The notes under the pieces: generated by a model
What the model was told of the DNA's origin: nothing
Seen by the model: only the letters and a program-made list of their open reading frames with translations
Database searches by the model: none
NCBI RefSeq assembly: GCF_002368035.1
Contig: NZ_AP018222.1
Location: 3,512,534 to 3,576,533 of the forward strand
Origin: Nostoc linckia NIES-25
GTDB lineage: Bacteria; Cyanobacteriota; Cyanobacteriia; Cyanobacteriales; Nostocaceae
Reading direction: 5' to 3'
DNA length: 64,000 nt
Shown: positions 1 to 9,159 of the stretch, piece after piece
How the letters are laid out: every line of letters begins with the position of its first letter
How positions within the stretch are numbered: the first letter of the stretch is position 1
Translations under genes and position numbers: made by a program

Positions 1-639
1 CAAACTATAATCTTGTTTTTGAATCAAAGGTGCATAAGTCGCTTCTAAATTATTTTGCGGTATTGGTTGGATTTTTTTACTTTCCAACTTCAACAAAGTT
101 TCCACCAACAAATCCCCACCAATTCCAGCCAGCCTTTGAGCTAAATCTTGAGCATTATCCAGTAATTCAATGGGTGTAGTAGCTATTTGTAGCATTGCGC
201 CAGTATCCATGCCCGCATCCATTAACATGGTGGTGATTCCCGTTTCCGTTTCACCGTTATACAAACACCATTGAATCGGCGCTGCACCTCGATATTTTGG
301 TAAAATCGAGCCGTGGACATTAATGCAGCCCAATTTTGGCATATTGAGGATTTTTGAGGACAAAATCTGTCCATAGGCAACAACAACAAACACATCCGCA
401 TCTGATTGTTTGAGTAAATTTAAAGTTTCAGTGTCTTTCTTTACTCGCTCTGGTTGCCATACTGGTAAATTGTGAGCAGTGGCGATCGCTTTTACAGGTG
501 AAGGAGTCAGTTTATTTCCGCGTTCTCGACGTTTATCTGGTTGCGTAACAACTGCCAACACCTCAAATTTAGAATTATTTAATAACTTTTCTAAAGTTGG
601 GACAGCAAACTGGGGAGTACCAAAAAATACGATTTTCAT
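1..639 (-). CDS. fmt: methionyl-tRNA formyltransferase (3' end cut by window edge)
   Basis: Formylates methionyl initiator tRNA using 10-formyl-tetrahydrofolate in the cytoplasm. The gene runs off the left edge, leaving the first 213 codons, which correspond to the N-terminal catalytic formyltransferase domain. The protein opens MKIVFFGTPQFAVP, as the family does. It carries N107 and H109 followed by ILPKYRGAAPI, and D145 in MDAGMDTG; these match the catalytic Asn-His-Asp set known for Fmt. The ATG at 637-639 gives the canonical opening, so the start is secure. The C-terminal tRNA-binding domain is outside the window. The family call is very safe. Confidence 0.96.
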   Translation of the reverse strand, partial: MKIVFFGTPQFAVPTLEKLLNNSKFEVLAVVTQPDKRRERGNKLTPSPVKAIATAHNLPVWQPERVKKDTETLNLLKQSDADVFVVVAYGQILSSKILNMPKLGCINVHGSILPKYRGAAPIQWCLYNGETETGITTMLMDAGMDTGAMLQIATTPIELLDNAQDLAQRLAGIGGDLLVETLLKLESKKIQPIPQNNLEATYAPLIQKQDYSL

Positions 640-1528
640 TAGCCATTAATCATTAGTCACTAGTCACTAGTTAATGGTAAGTGCGCCCCTGATAACTGAC
701 AACTTTTAAGTTAGATATTTATAGTTTGGTTGTTTGGTGGTAAGATGTTATCGTATTTGTTGAAACTATAGAATGTTTGATTAACTTAACTACATTAAGT
801 TAGCAACAATATAAAGTTCATATCAACTGCATCTCCCTCTAGTTAGGCTCAACGGTCTGCGTGCTTACGAGTTGCTAGAGATCTATCAGGTATATATTGC
901 TGTTGTGCTGGTATTTTCATAAATTTCAGCATTCAGCGCATTTGCTTTTGTAAAAAAGCATTGCGTTCCAAATGTTTCTATACTTTAGGTTGCAAATTCT
1001 AACTTAGGGTTGCTGGCAGCAATATTTTCTGAGTATTATGTATTATGTGTCTGCTTTCCCAGCTTTTCACGTAACGCCTCACGTTTACCATTACCGGGGT
1101 TTGCACTGAATATAGTGTGTAAGCTGCTTTAGTTGATGTTTGCTAGCGATCGCTATGAGGAACTTCAACAGTGTAGTTTGGCTGCTCTAACTTTGCTCTA
1201 TAAATTAGCTCGAAATTTAAGCTAGATACCCCTTAAACACAGGCACTCATGGTGTGCTTAAGTTCGCCTACACCATAACTATAGATATGTAGTAACTACT
1301 GAGTTATCAACATAGTTACTATACTCGCATATTTTCGGAAAAAAATATTCAGTAACTTAAAAAGAAAAGGTGTACCTAATGATACAGATTTTTTGTAAAT
1401 TTGTGGAAATGAAGAAATTATTTAGTAAAAGCTTTTAGTTTCTTGTTATACATATAATTATCGCCTGCTCCATTGCTGCATAGGTATTGCTCCTCACATA
1501 AGCAACCGCCCCTCTAGAGAGTCTACAA
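640..1528. other. long intergenic region without a recognisable gene
   Basis: About 890 bases with stops in all frames and no protein or RNA gene that I recognise. Immediately upstream of fmt (about 648-672) is a small AGTCACT-type tandem repeat. At 1290-1298 and 1313-1321 the 9-mer TAGTAACTA and its exact reverse complement form an inverted repeat, which could be an operator or a hairpin. The right part may be a long 5' leader of the gene at 1529. Confidence 0.5.
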
Positions 1529-2860
1529 ATGCTTAAACCCCTTTTGCTGTCAGGATGGTTCCGCGCCCAACCATTTCTCAATTACGCTGTCGTTGTGATA
1601 TTGATCGCACCTTTGTTAGGGGCATCCGGTCACTCGGCTTCAGTAAAATCCGAAGTAGTTAAACCAACTTCTATTACTGGAGAGTCTGAGCCTGTATCAA
1701 AGGAAATAGCTTTAGCTGGGGAACCTGAGATAGCTAACACATTAACAGTAGATCGAGTTAACTCATCAGCAGAAGAACTCGATTCCGTGCCAACACAAAG
1801 CACTACTATTCAGGAACCGCAAGTATTACCAGAGGATAAAGAGTATAAAGTTGAGTCTTTTGCACAAGCAGATAGTTCTCTCTCAAGCAGCGATTTAAAT
1901 GTTCCCGATCCTCTGGCAGAAGTTGAACTTGCACCCTTAACAGATGTTCCTGTTGGTCAAATTAAATTAGTGCAAAAACTCAAAGCTGCTAATATCAAAT
2001 CTTTGAAAGAGGAAAAAGTTTCTTTACCTAGAGAAAAATCTTTTACTGGATCGTTGGTAGCAACTCAAGTACCACCAATTTTAAGAGAGCCACAACCAAG
2101 TATAACAACCGAAATACCTAATACCGAACCAGTTGATGAGTCCCAAGCAGAACAAATAGATCCCATCGGCAGTCCTCATCCTATTCCTTGGAAATGGATT
2201 ACAACTACTCAAGAAGCTATTAGTTCTAACGGTGGTTCTGGAGTGCGCCACTACCGCAGCGTACCGGTGCTTTCTCCAGATGGTAAATATGCTGTTTATA
2301 GCCGAGTGCAACTAGAAGTAAAACCCGAAATGTACAATAGCCGTGTCACCAGCGTTCTGTTTGTACAAGATATGCAAACTAAGAAATTGTGGGTGATGGC
2401 TTCAACGACTCCTGTTAGCGATCCCCTATTAAAAACCAAAGCTTTCAAGGCGGTGTCAGCAGAAGAAACTGATACCAGCGGTCAGATTGGGGTATTAGTC
2501 CCTGTTAGTTGGTCGGAAAAAGGCGATCGCTTTTTAGCACGCAAATTTGAAGGCGTATTTAACACAGGTGATTCTACAGATAGCGCCGTGATTTGGGATC
2601 GGCAAAAAAATCACGCTAACACTGTGGCTCCCGCTAATGAACAACAAGATGATGAGAAGATTGCAGTATTGTTAGGTTGGAGTAAAAGCCAACCCGATCA
2701 TGTCCTATTTCGTGCAGGCGAACTAGGTGAGGAAAACTGGCCTTTAGTCAAAGTTGCTAATGATGGCAAGACTGTCACTACAACAGATGACGATCAACCT
2801 ATTACCTTCGGGAAACAGGTTACAGAAATTTGGGCAGGCCCACAAGTTGCTTATCGATAG
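1529..2860 (+). CDS. hypothetical exported or membrane-anchored protein
   Basis: I do not recognise a named family. The 443-residue protein has a single hydrophobic segment near residues 17-33, either a signal anchor or a signal peptide. A long Ser/Glu/Pro/Val-rich, probably unstructured stretch follows (about 35-215). The C-terminal domain (about 218-443) includes SVPVLSPDGKYAVYSRVQ, VPVSWSEKGDRFLARKFEG and DHVLFRAGELGEENWPLVKV. Spaced SPDGKYAVYSR and WSEKGDRFLAR motifs resemble blades of TolB/WD40-like beta-propellers, so an envelope binding protein is a reasonable guess only. It stands alone, with a strong terminator just after the stop. Confidence 0.75.
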   Translation: MLKPLLLSGWFRAQPFLNYAVVVILIAPLLGASGHSASVKSEVVKPTSITGESEPVSKEIALAGEPEIANTLTVDRVNSSAEELDSVPTQSTTIQEPQVLPEDKEYKVESFAQADSSLSSSDLNVPDPLAEVELAPLTDVPVGQIKLVQKLKAANIKSLKEEKVSLPREKSFTGSLVATQVPPILREPQPSITTEIPNTEPVDESQAEQIDPIGSPHPIPWKWITTTQEAISSNGGSGVRHYRSVPVLSPDGKYAVYSRVQLEVKPEMYNSRVTSVLFVQDMQTKKLWVMASTTPVSDPLLKTKAFKAVSAEETDTSGQIGVLVPVSWSEKGDRFLARKFEGVFNTGDSTDSAVIWDRQKNHANTVAPANEQQDDEKIAVLLGWSKSQPDHVLFRAGELGEENWPLVKVANDGKTVTTTDDDQPITFGKQVTEIWAGPQVAYR

Positions 2861-2886
2861 ATAGGCGATCGAAAATTCGATGGACT

Positions 2887-2922
2887 CCCGTTGTCATCAC
2901 AACTGATAACGGGAATTTTTTT
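2887..2922 (+). terminator. rho-independent terminator after the 1529-2860 gene
   Basis: CCCGTTGTCA pairs with TGATAACGGG (one G-T wobble), with a loop of about seven bases, followed at once by AATTTTTTT. It begins 26 bases after the stop codon. Confidence 0.85.
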
Positions 2923-2990
2923 CGTTTATAGCAGTTGAAGCATAGTTTATGTCTTAAACTATGCTTAAACCTCGACGCTAAAAGACTTTC

Positions 2991-3085
2991 AGGGACTGAC
3001 AAATAAAAAAATATACAACTTTTCTTGTGGGGTGGACATCTTGTCCGCCCCTCTTTACGGGCGGGCGAGACGCCCACCCCACAAG
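2991..3085. repeat. palindromic MITE-like element, family F copy 1
   Basis: A GC-rich palindrome CTTGTGGGGTGGACATC...CCCACCCCACAAG occupies 3024-3085. Its left arm (2991-3023, AGGGACTGACAAATAAAAAA...) resembles the terminal arms of the copy at 7455-7578. The right arm is degenerate and runs straight into the family D element at 3098. Confidence 0.7.
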
Positions 3086-3097
3086 AGTGGATAATTT

Positions 3098-3196
3098 ATA
3101 CCAATTCAAATAATGTTTGCGACACATCAATTAACCGTAAGGGCACAACATTGTTGTGCCTCTACCCATCTGTCGCATTCTTTTTTCAAATTCGTA
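3098..3196. repeat. palindromic MITE-like element, family D copy 1
   Basis: A 99-base element bounded by ATACCAATTCAAA and its imperfect inverse TTTCAAATTCGTAT, centred on the short palindrome GGGCACAACATTGTTGTGCC. The same sequence occurs in the opposite orientation at 61718-62020, where another element has split it, and a fragment occurs near 30766-30799. Confidence 0.75.
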
Positions 3197-3246
3197 TTAT
3201 TTCTTGGTAATCCCTCAACCCTATTGGCTGTTATAACTGTTACCTA

Positions 3247-4296
3247 TCAATCAAAGGTTCGTTGCAACTCTGGAAAAACCTTAGATACCTTATTCAAGAC
3301 ATAATCACCGTAAGTTCCTTGAAAATCGTGAACGCTAGCGCCATCCCAGCGTTGTTTTTTGTCGTCATTTATCAATAACCCGTCTAATTCAATCCGCTTC
3401 ACCTCAGCATTAAAATTTGGATCGAAGAAGAACGGGAACGAAAGGCGATGTCTAGCGACAAGCCGCTTTGCGTCTACGCGTCCTGACAAATTCTGAACCC
3501 GATGAGGTGTAGAACGATATAAACCTCCCGTCATCCGGTCTAGCATATCGCCAATATTGCACACAAAGGAATTAGGAATCGGAGACGCAGCAACCCAGCC
3601 TGATTTTGATTTCACCTGCAATCCACCTGAATTATCCTGCTTGAGAATAGTTAGGAGGCCGTAATCAGTATGTTCGCCAACTCCCCATTTATCTTCAGAA
3701 TCTGACGGTGATGAATAGGCAGGGTAATTAAAAATACGAAATAGTATTAGTGGATCTGTTGTGTAACGGTCAGCAAAATAAGATTCTTCCAGCCCCAAAC
3801 TTAGAGCAATACCAGCCATCAGCGTGTGTCCAAGCTGGGTCATTGCGTCCATATATTCGAGTACTGTCTCACGGAACAGTGGAATATTAACTGGGAAGAG
3901 GTTAGAACCATGCATAGGAGTACCATCTTGCACCAGTGGATGTTTTTCTCCCAGTTCTGCGCCAAAGTAAATACCCTCCTTTTGGTCGGGTTTACCAGAT
4001 GTCAGTTCGTCTCCCACTGGGAAATATCCGCGCCACGCTTTACCACCCAAAGCCATGCGGATTTTTAATTTAGTTTCTAAATCCTGGGCAAAAAATTGTC
4101 GGCTTAGTAGTTCTAAGCGTTGCTGTAAATTCTCGTTTACACCGTGTCCAACAATATAGAAAAACCCACACTCGCAACATGCTTGTTTAATTTGAGAAGC
4201 GACTGTGTGGCGTTCATCTGTTCCAGAAACCAAGGCGCTAATATCAACGATGGGAATTTGCGAAAATCCTTCATTCACAACTGGTGAGATTTTCAT
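3247..4296 (-). CDS. isopenicillin N synthase-like 2OG-Fe(II) oxygenase
   Basis: A cytoplasmic non-haem iron oxygenase that uses Fe(II) and normally 2-oxoglutarate; the substrate is unknown. The 349-residue protein has the N-terminal DIOX_N region (IPIVDISALV, then CGFFYIVGHGV at 43-53). The C-terminal jelly-roll carries the iron ligands H209-x-D211 (GEHTDYGLLTIL) and H265 (TPHRV). It also has the co-substrate R-x-S motif R284-S286 in ARHRLSFPFFFDP. Length and motif order fit the family well. It is followed on the same strand by a nitroreductase-family gene that lies upstream of it, with an 80-base gap, so the two may be co-transcribed. The family is sure; the reaction is not. Confidence 0.9.
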   Translation of the reverse strand: MKISPVVNEGFSQIPIVDISALVSGTDERHTVASQIKQACCECGFFYIVGHGVNENLQQRLELLSRQFFAQDLETKLKIRMALGGKAWRGYFPVGDELTSGKPDQKEGIYFGAELGEKHPLVQDGTPMHGSNLFPVNIPLFRETVLEYMDAMTQLGHTLMAGIALSLGLEESYFADRYTTDPLILFRIFNYPAYSSPSDSEDKWGVGEHTDYGLLTILKQDNSGGLQVKSKSGWVAASPIPNSFVCNIGDMLDRMTGGLYRSTPHRVQNLSGRVDAKRLVARHRLSFPFFFDPNFNAEVKRIELDGLLINDDKKQRWDGASVHDFQGTYGDYVLNKVSKVFPELQRTFD

Positions 4297-4376
4297 GTTG
4301 TTATCCTCTTCGTTGCGTGCGGTTTTAGGTTCGTATAAACATGATTATGACGCACACAGACATTAGTCAAACAGCC

Positions 4377-4991
4377 CTACAATTTATTGTTTATCAACAA
4401 AGGTGAAGTGTTTCCCCACTGTCCGCTAAATACAAATTCCTGCAAAGGTTTGCGGGTACGGGGTGCTAATTCGCGATCGCGCAATCCATCACCAAGACTC
4501 TGCGGATCGCCGGGATAGCCGATTGCAAGCGCAGTCACAGGCTCATAGTCCTTTGGAATCTGGTATTGTTTTCTGGCGCTATCGGCATCAAATCCTGCCA
4601 TCTGATGCACAGCTAAATCAAAAGCTGTTGCCTGAATTGTCAGGTTTTCGATCGCTAATCCCACATCGTGAAATGCGTGTCGCAATGTCTTCCCTTCATC
4701 AGACTGCACTCTAGCAACAGCAAGTATCAGCACAGGAGCATTTTTCGCCCAACCTTGATTGAACTCAACCAAAGTACTGAGTAATCGATTATATTCAGTT
4801 TCGTCTTCTTTGGTGGCAACTATAAAATTCCAAGGTTGGTAATTATAAGAAGAAGGTGCCCAACGAGCCGCTTCTAGTAACGAAAGTATTTTATCCCCCT
4901 CAACAGGGCGATCGGCAAAAGCTCTAGGACTCCAGCGATGGCGAATCAAGTCGTGTACAGGATATTCGTTGAGTGCTAGTTTCTCCGTCAT
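4377..4991 (-). CDS. nitroreductase-family FMN oxidoreductase
   Basis: A flavin-dependent NAD(P)H oxidoreductase of the nitroreductase superfamily, 204 residues, with unknown natural substrate. The opening HDLIRHRWSPRAFADRPV is the usual FMN-phosphate contact region. EAARWAPSSYNYQPWNFIV and the later AIGYPGDP are also typical. Members act on nitroaromatics, quinones or flavins; nothing here decides between these. It lies upstream of the 2OG oxygenase at 3247-4296 on the same strand. A family B MITE sits in its upstream region. Confidence 0.9.
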   Translation of the reverse strand: MTEKLALNEYPVHDLIRHRWSPRAFADRPVEGDKILSLLEAARWAPSSYNYQPWNFIVATKEDETEYNRLLSTLVEFNQGWAKNAPVLILAVARVQSDEGKTLRHAFHDVGLAIENLTIQATAFDLAVHQMAGFDADSARKQYQIPKDYEPVTALAIGYPGDPQSLGDGLRDRELAPRTRKPLQEFVFSGQWGNTSPLLINNKL

Positions 4992-5101
4992 ATTAGTGGA
5001 TTTCCTCTTTGATATGTGTATGGATTAGCAGGTGTAAAATTTTTATGCTTGCAATACTGAATTGGTATATTCAGAAAAGTTTTCAAACCTTTTTTGCACA
5101 A

Positions 5102-5223
5102 TAGACCTCTTACAAAAGTCCCTAACACCCCACCCCCAACCCCTCCCCTTAGCAAGGGGAGGGGAGACAAAGCGCAGCTTTGGCGGGGTGGGGTTCTTAT
5201 TTTCGATTTATGCAAGAGGTCTA
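5102..5223. repeat. MITE-like element, family B copy 1 (122 bp)
   Basis: Bounded by TAGACCTCTTACAAAAGT on the left and ATTTATGCAAGAGGTCTA on the right, so TA occurs at both ends. The interior is a GC-rich hairpin (CACCCCACCCCCAACCCC / GGGGTGGGG). The same element is found reversed at 30800-30922. No coding potential. Confidence 0.85.
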
Positions 5224-5477
5224 ATAATTATAGATATTACGGTAATTTGAGCGATAAACAGTAATTTAACTTTATAACCTATTGCTGACTTGTCTTAGAT
5301 CTATTGAAGCGAGTAGGTATTTGGGGCGCGATCTTCAAAACTTACCTACTCTAAATCAGACTTGATTTTATATCGACTTCTATGGTAGTCTGCGTTCATT
5401 CATTAACTACTAATTGTCTATCGATTTATCGTAGTTTTTATTTTACGGTAATTTGCATAAAATAGGAATCGCCGCTT

Positions 5478-6134
5478 ATGCCAAGAGACTGGTTTGAATG
5501 GCACGATCTCTACAACACTGAGCCGAAATTGCAACAGCGTCTAGAAATCGTCCGGGAATATATTGCTTATAGTTTAGATGCATCTCCTGATGGTGCTATC
5601 CGTATAGTGAGTGCTTGTGCTGGTGATGGGCGAGATTTACTAGGAACTTTAAAAAATCACCCTCGCAAGCAGGATGTTTACGCACGACTTGTGGAAATAA
5701 ATCCAAATTTAGTTGAACGCGGACGAGCAACTATAGAATTTTTGGGTTTAGACAAGCAAATTGAGTTTATCAACGGTGATGCAACCATCGCTGCCAATTA
5801 CGTAGGAGCAGTTCCAGCAGATATTGTGCTTGTGTGTGGTGTTTTTGGCAATCTGCCCGAAGAAGCTGAACTGAATCGCTTGTTAGACAACCTGAGTTTT
5901 CTGAGTAAAGAAGGTGCTTTTGTTATCTGGACTCGCGGACATTCTAACGGTATTCCCTACTCTGACAATGTGCGGAAAACTTTTGGTGCGTCTGGATTTG
6001 AGGAAGTGAAATTCAAACTCACAGCTACGGGAGACATGGGCGTAGGTATTCATCGTTATCTTGGCAAAAATTTGACTGTACCCAAAGAACAACAGTTATT
6101 TGTCTTTTCTGGCGTTGCGAATAAAGCGAGATAA
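5478..6134 (+). CDS. class I SAM-dependent methyltransferase-like protein
   Basis: A 218-residue protein with a class I methyltransferase fold. Motif I reads IRIVSACAGDGRDLL (about 41-55), followed by a beta-2 acidic residue in ARLVEINP and the motif EFINGDAT. The late strand reads ADIVLVCGVFGNL. The substrate is unknown. The start follows AGGAATCGCC, a plausible ribosome site. Only three bases separate its stop codon from the next gene (GST family), so the two are surely one operon. It is divergent from the nitroreductase/oxygenase pair. Confidence 0.8.
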   Translation: MPRDWFEWHDLYNTEPKLQQRLEIVREYIAYSLDASPDGAIRIVSACAGDGRDLLGTLKNHPRKQDVYARLVEINPNLVERGRATIEFLGLDKQIEFINGDATIAANYVGAVPADIVLVCGVFGNLPEEAELNRLLDNLSFLSKEGAFVIWTRGHSNGIPYSDNVRKTFGASGFEEVKFKLTATGDMGVGIHRYLGKNLTVPKEQQLFVFSGVANKAR

Positions 6135-6137
6135 TAT

Positions 6138-7358
6138 ATGTCTATTCAAAATACGATATCCAGCTGGGAAGACCTTTTAGAGACTGCTAGGAAAAATACT
6201 TCTGCTCGTAGGGTCAAAAGACCAGGACAATCTCCTTCTACTGCACCAATCCCCAGCGGTTTAGATAAACTTTCCCCAAATACAGAACCACCAGTTCTCC
6301 TTTATCGAGATACTAATTCTTGGTGTCCTTTCTGCGAACGAGTTTGGTTTGCACTGGAAGAAAAGGAAATTCCCTTTACAACAGAATTTATCGATTTGAG
6401 TAATAAGCCCCAGTGGTATGTAGACTTGGTTCCCACAACTCTTGTCCCTGGTGCAAAAATCGAGGGCAAGTTAGTCTACGAATCTAAAGATATTCTCTTG
6501 GCTTTAGAAGACCGATTTAGCACTCCCCCCCTACTTCCTGAAGATCCACAGGAAAACGCCATTGCCAGACAGTGGGTTGAAGATGCCGAAAGCAATGGAT
6601 TTAGAGAGATTGCCTTTAAATTTTTAAGACAAACACCTACAGATGCTGATGAGTTAGCAAGTTTCCAAGCAGCATTTGAAGCTAAATTAGATGAGCTTGA
6701 GGAAGCTTTGGGTAAATATCCTGGCCCCTTCTTTGTTTCAAGTTTTAGCTTGGTAGACGTTATGTATAGCCCTCATCTAGATAGATTGGCGGCTAACTTG
6801 CCTGTATACCGGGGCTATCACATCAAAGGAAATCCCCGCTTCCCTCGGATCGATGCTTGGTTTGAGGCACTTAATCAGCGTCGTGCATATCATAGGGTGA
6901 AGTCTGATGACACCACAAATAATTTACTCCTGCGTCGTAGATGGGGTGCATCACCGGTGGGAAATCCATTACCGCTGGATGCAGCAGCTAGCCAGGAAAT
7001 CCAATATCGGGCAGAAGCCGCTGAACGACTGAGTGATAACCGCGAAGTTGCAATCAAAGATATTTTGAAAAACTCTGGGGTGCAAGCTTTAGCAGCAAAT
7101 GGCGACATCTCAGCGATCGCCGAAGCAGTTGATTTTCACCTCAAATTGCTGGCAGACTATCTGATTAATGGAGATAATGTCCCATTACCTTGGGGTAGAA
7201 TTGGTGGAAAAGAAACTGTCGATCCAACTTTAGCTGCTGTTGGCGCCATTACTCTTGCTTATGTGAGAAATCGCATCTGTGCGCCGCGAGATATGAGTGC
7301 TAAAGCAGCAACGGCATTTCGGGCAGCAGCAGATAAAGTGTTGGCATCTATTTATTGA
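6138..7358 (+). CDS. glutathione S-transferase family protein with C-terminal extension
   Basis: A 406-residue protein, much longer than a normal GST (about 200-220). After about 50 residues of leader comes a thioredoxin-fold GST_N domain with a CPFC dithiol motif (C63, C66) in NSWCPFCERVWFALEE. Next come VPTTLVPGAKIEGKLVYESKDIL and a helical GST_C domain to about residue 240. The remaining 160 or so residues are a helical extension (AEAAERLSDNREVAIKDIL, then AVGAITLAYVRNRICAPRDMSAKAATAFRAAADKVL) that I cannot assign. The CPFC motif suggests a glutaredoxin-like or omega-like reductive activity. It is in an operon with the methyltransferase gene three bases upstream. Confidence 0.85.
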   Translation: MSIQNTISSWEDLLETARKNTSARRVKRPGQSPSTAPIPSGLDKLSPNTEPPVLLYRDTNSWCPFCERVWFALEEKEIPFTTEFIDLSNKPQWYVDLVPTTLVPGAKIEGKLVYESKDILLALEDRFSTPPLLPEDPQENAIARQWVEDAESNGFREIAFKFLRQTPTDADELASFQAAFEAKLDELEEALGKYPGPFFVSSFSLVDVMYSPHLDRLAANLPVYRGYHIKGNPRFPRIDAWFEALNQRRAYHRVKSDDTTNNLLLRRRWGASPVGNPLPLDAAASQEIQYRAEAAERLSDNREVAIKDILKNSGVQALAANGDISAIAEAVDFHLKLLADYLINGDNVPLPWGRIGGKETVDPTLAAVGAITLAYVRNRICAPRDMSAKAATAFRAAADKVLASIY

Positions 7359-7414
7359 TGCAAGAGAATTCAGAATTCAGGAGTAAAACAGCATTTATAT
7401 CTGGCTACTAGTTT

Positions 7415-7447
7415 AAAAACCATGCCTTTCGTGGGCATGGTTTTTTA
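7415..7447 (+). terminator. rho-independent terminator after the GST-family gene
   Basis: AAAAACCATGCC and GGCATGGTTTTTT form a stem with a short loop and a T-run on the 3' side, about 57 bases after the stop at 7358. Confidence 0.85.
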
Positions 7448-7454
7448 TTATTTA

Positions 7455-7578
7455 AGGGATTACCAACAAATAAATTATTCAATCTTGTGGGGTGGACATC
7501 TTGTCCGCCCTTGCTTATGGGCGGGCGAGACGCCCAGCCCACAAGAAAAGTTGAATATTTTTTTATTTGGAAATCCCT
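7455..7578. repeat. palindromic MITE-like element, family F copy 2
   Basis: Terminal arms AGGGATTACCAACAAATAAA and AGGGATTTCCAAATAAAAAA (reverse strand of the right end) flank the same GC-rich palindrome as at 3024-3085 (7484-7545 here). This copy is more complete than the first. Confidence 0.75.
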
Positions 7579-7760
7579 AACCAGGGAAAGCGTTAAATAT
7601 TAAAGCTTGTAGCAAAGTTAACAAAGACAAACTAGTTAAAGCAATTCGTGATGCTTAAAAGTAAGGCGATGCCTACGGCAACCCTAAGAGGGAACGCACT
7701 TTATTTGCACCAACCTATAACACGATCTTAATTTTACAAATACTAAGATTAAAATTACGG

Positions 7761-8051
7761 CTACTTATCATCTCTTTCCCATTCAGGTATGCCGCCTTTG
7801 ACCCGGCGGATGGGCAAATTTGCAATTAAAGCTGTGGTTCGTTGGTTGCTTTCTAAAGAAAACTCTAAGCCGTCTGTCTCAACTTCGACATAGCGACAGA
7901 CGACATCTAGGATTTCTTGCCGCATTTTTTCCAACGTTTGGGGGTCGATATCAGCGCGATCGTGAGCAATCACCAATTGCAGGCGACGTTTCACTTGAGT
8001 TCGACTGCTATCAGGGCCACGAGAAAAAAGTTTTTCTAGAAGTTCAATCAT
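7761..8051 (-). CDS. minE: cell division topological specificity factor MinE
   Basis: Stimulates the MinD ATPase and drives it off the membrane, so that the MinCD division inhibitor is kept away from midcell. At 96 residues the length is normal for the family. The N terminus IELLEKLFSRG is the membrane-targeting amphipathic stretch. The segment VKRRLQLVIAHDRADIDP is the anti-MinCD region, and the C-terminal topological domain follows. It is the last gene of minC-minD-minE, 36 bases after minD, so co-transcription is very likely. Confidence 0.96.
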   Translation of the reverse strand: MIELLEKLFSRGPDSSRTQVKRRLQLVIAHDRADIDPQTLEKMRQEILDVVCRYVEVETDGLEFSLESNQRTTALIANLPIRRVKGGIPEWERDDK

Positions 8052-8087
8052 TACGAATAGGTCTGGGGCCGAGACTGGGAAATTAGG

Positions 8088-8894
8088 TTAAACAATCTTT
8101 GTCGAGAACAACTTTCTAAGACGCACGAAGAAGTTGTCTTGGGACGAGTCGATATCAAGAAATTCGACGTTTTCCCCTTCCAATCTCCGAGCAATGTTCT
8201 CAAAGGCTGTGCCAGCTAGAGAGTGAGTTTCCCCTAAAACCAAAGGTTCGCCGCGATTGGTAGATACAATAACACGCTCGTCGTCAGGGATTACCCCGAT
8301 CAAGGGGATGGCGAGAAGTTCCTGAACATCTTGCACTGACATCATATCATTTGCCTGCACCATTGCGGGTCTGATGCGGTTAATTATTAAATGAACACGC
8401 TTAACCCCTTGTGCTTCCAGTAATCCAACTACTCGGTCTGCATCACGAACTGAGGAAATTTCTGGCGTGCTGACAACTAGCGCTTCCTTTGCCGGGCCGA
8501 TCGCATTTTTAAATCCATTTTCAATGCCGGCGGGGCTATCAATAATTACATATTGATATTTTTGCGCTAATGCATTCACCAATAACTTCATCTGTTCTGG
8601 TGTGACTGCATCCTTAGAACGATTCTGGGCTGCTGGCAAAAGTACGAGATTCGGTTGCCGCTTATCTTTAACTAAGGCTTGCTCTAAACGACACTCTCTT
8701 GCCAGGACTTCCACCGCAGTATAGACAATGCGGTTTTCCAGCCCTAGCAGCAAATCTAAATTTCTCAGACCAAAATCCGCATCAACCAAGGCAACTTGAC
8801 GGCCCATTTTGGCTAAAGCCATGCCCAGATTTGCTGAAACGGTGGTTTTACCCACTCCTCCTTTACCGGAGGTAATCACAATAATGCGAGTCAT
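8088..8894 (-). CDS. minD: septum site-determining protein MinD
   Basis: Membrane-associated ATPase that recruits MinC and is cycled by MinE to position the division site. It has 268 residues. The deviant Walker A motif SGKGGVGKTT lies at 9-18, ALVDADFGLRNLD follows, and VIIDSPAGIENG is the Walker B/switch region. The C terminus FVRLRKLFSTKIV is the amphipathic membrane-binding helix. It lies between minC upstream and minE downstream on the same strand. Confidence 0.97.
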   Translation of the reverse strand: MTRIIVITSGKGGVGKTTVSANLGMALAKMGRQVALVDADFGLRNLDLLLGLENRIVYTAVEVLARECRLEQALVKDKRQPNLVLLPAAQNRSKDAVTPEQMKLLVNALAQKYQYVIIDSPAGIENGFKNAIGPAKEALVVSTPEISSVRDADRVVGLLEAQGVKRVHLIINRIRPAMVQANDMMSVQDVQELLAIPLIGVIPDDERVIVSTNRGEPLVLGETHSLAGTAFENIARRLEGENVEFLDIDSSQDNFFVRLRKLFSTKIV

Positions 8895-9159
8895 GATAGA
8901 AATGCGGTCAATGAGGGTTCAGGAAATATAAAACTGTAAATGCAGTATAAAGTATGAAGTATCGTATCAAGTATGAAGAAATGTCTGAATCTCTAAGGCG
9001 AGAATCAGCTATTAGTGCTTTTTTATAGCGTTTTTCGGTTATGTACAATACACTTTGCCACAGGAAAAGGGCTATGGATTAAAGTAGTGTATTCTATCTA
9101 CATGAAAATCGCTATGTTTTATCCTGATATCCTTAAATCTTTTAAGTAAATATTCAGGG

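Noticed and set aside
640..1528. tRNA or known small RNA in the first long gap
   Set aside because: I looked for TTCRA-type T-arm motifs and acceptor stems here and in the other large gaps and found none that fold as a tRNA.
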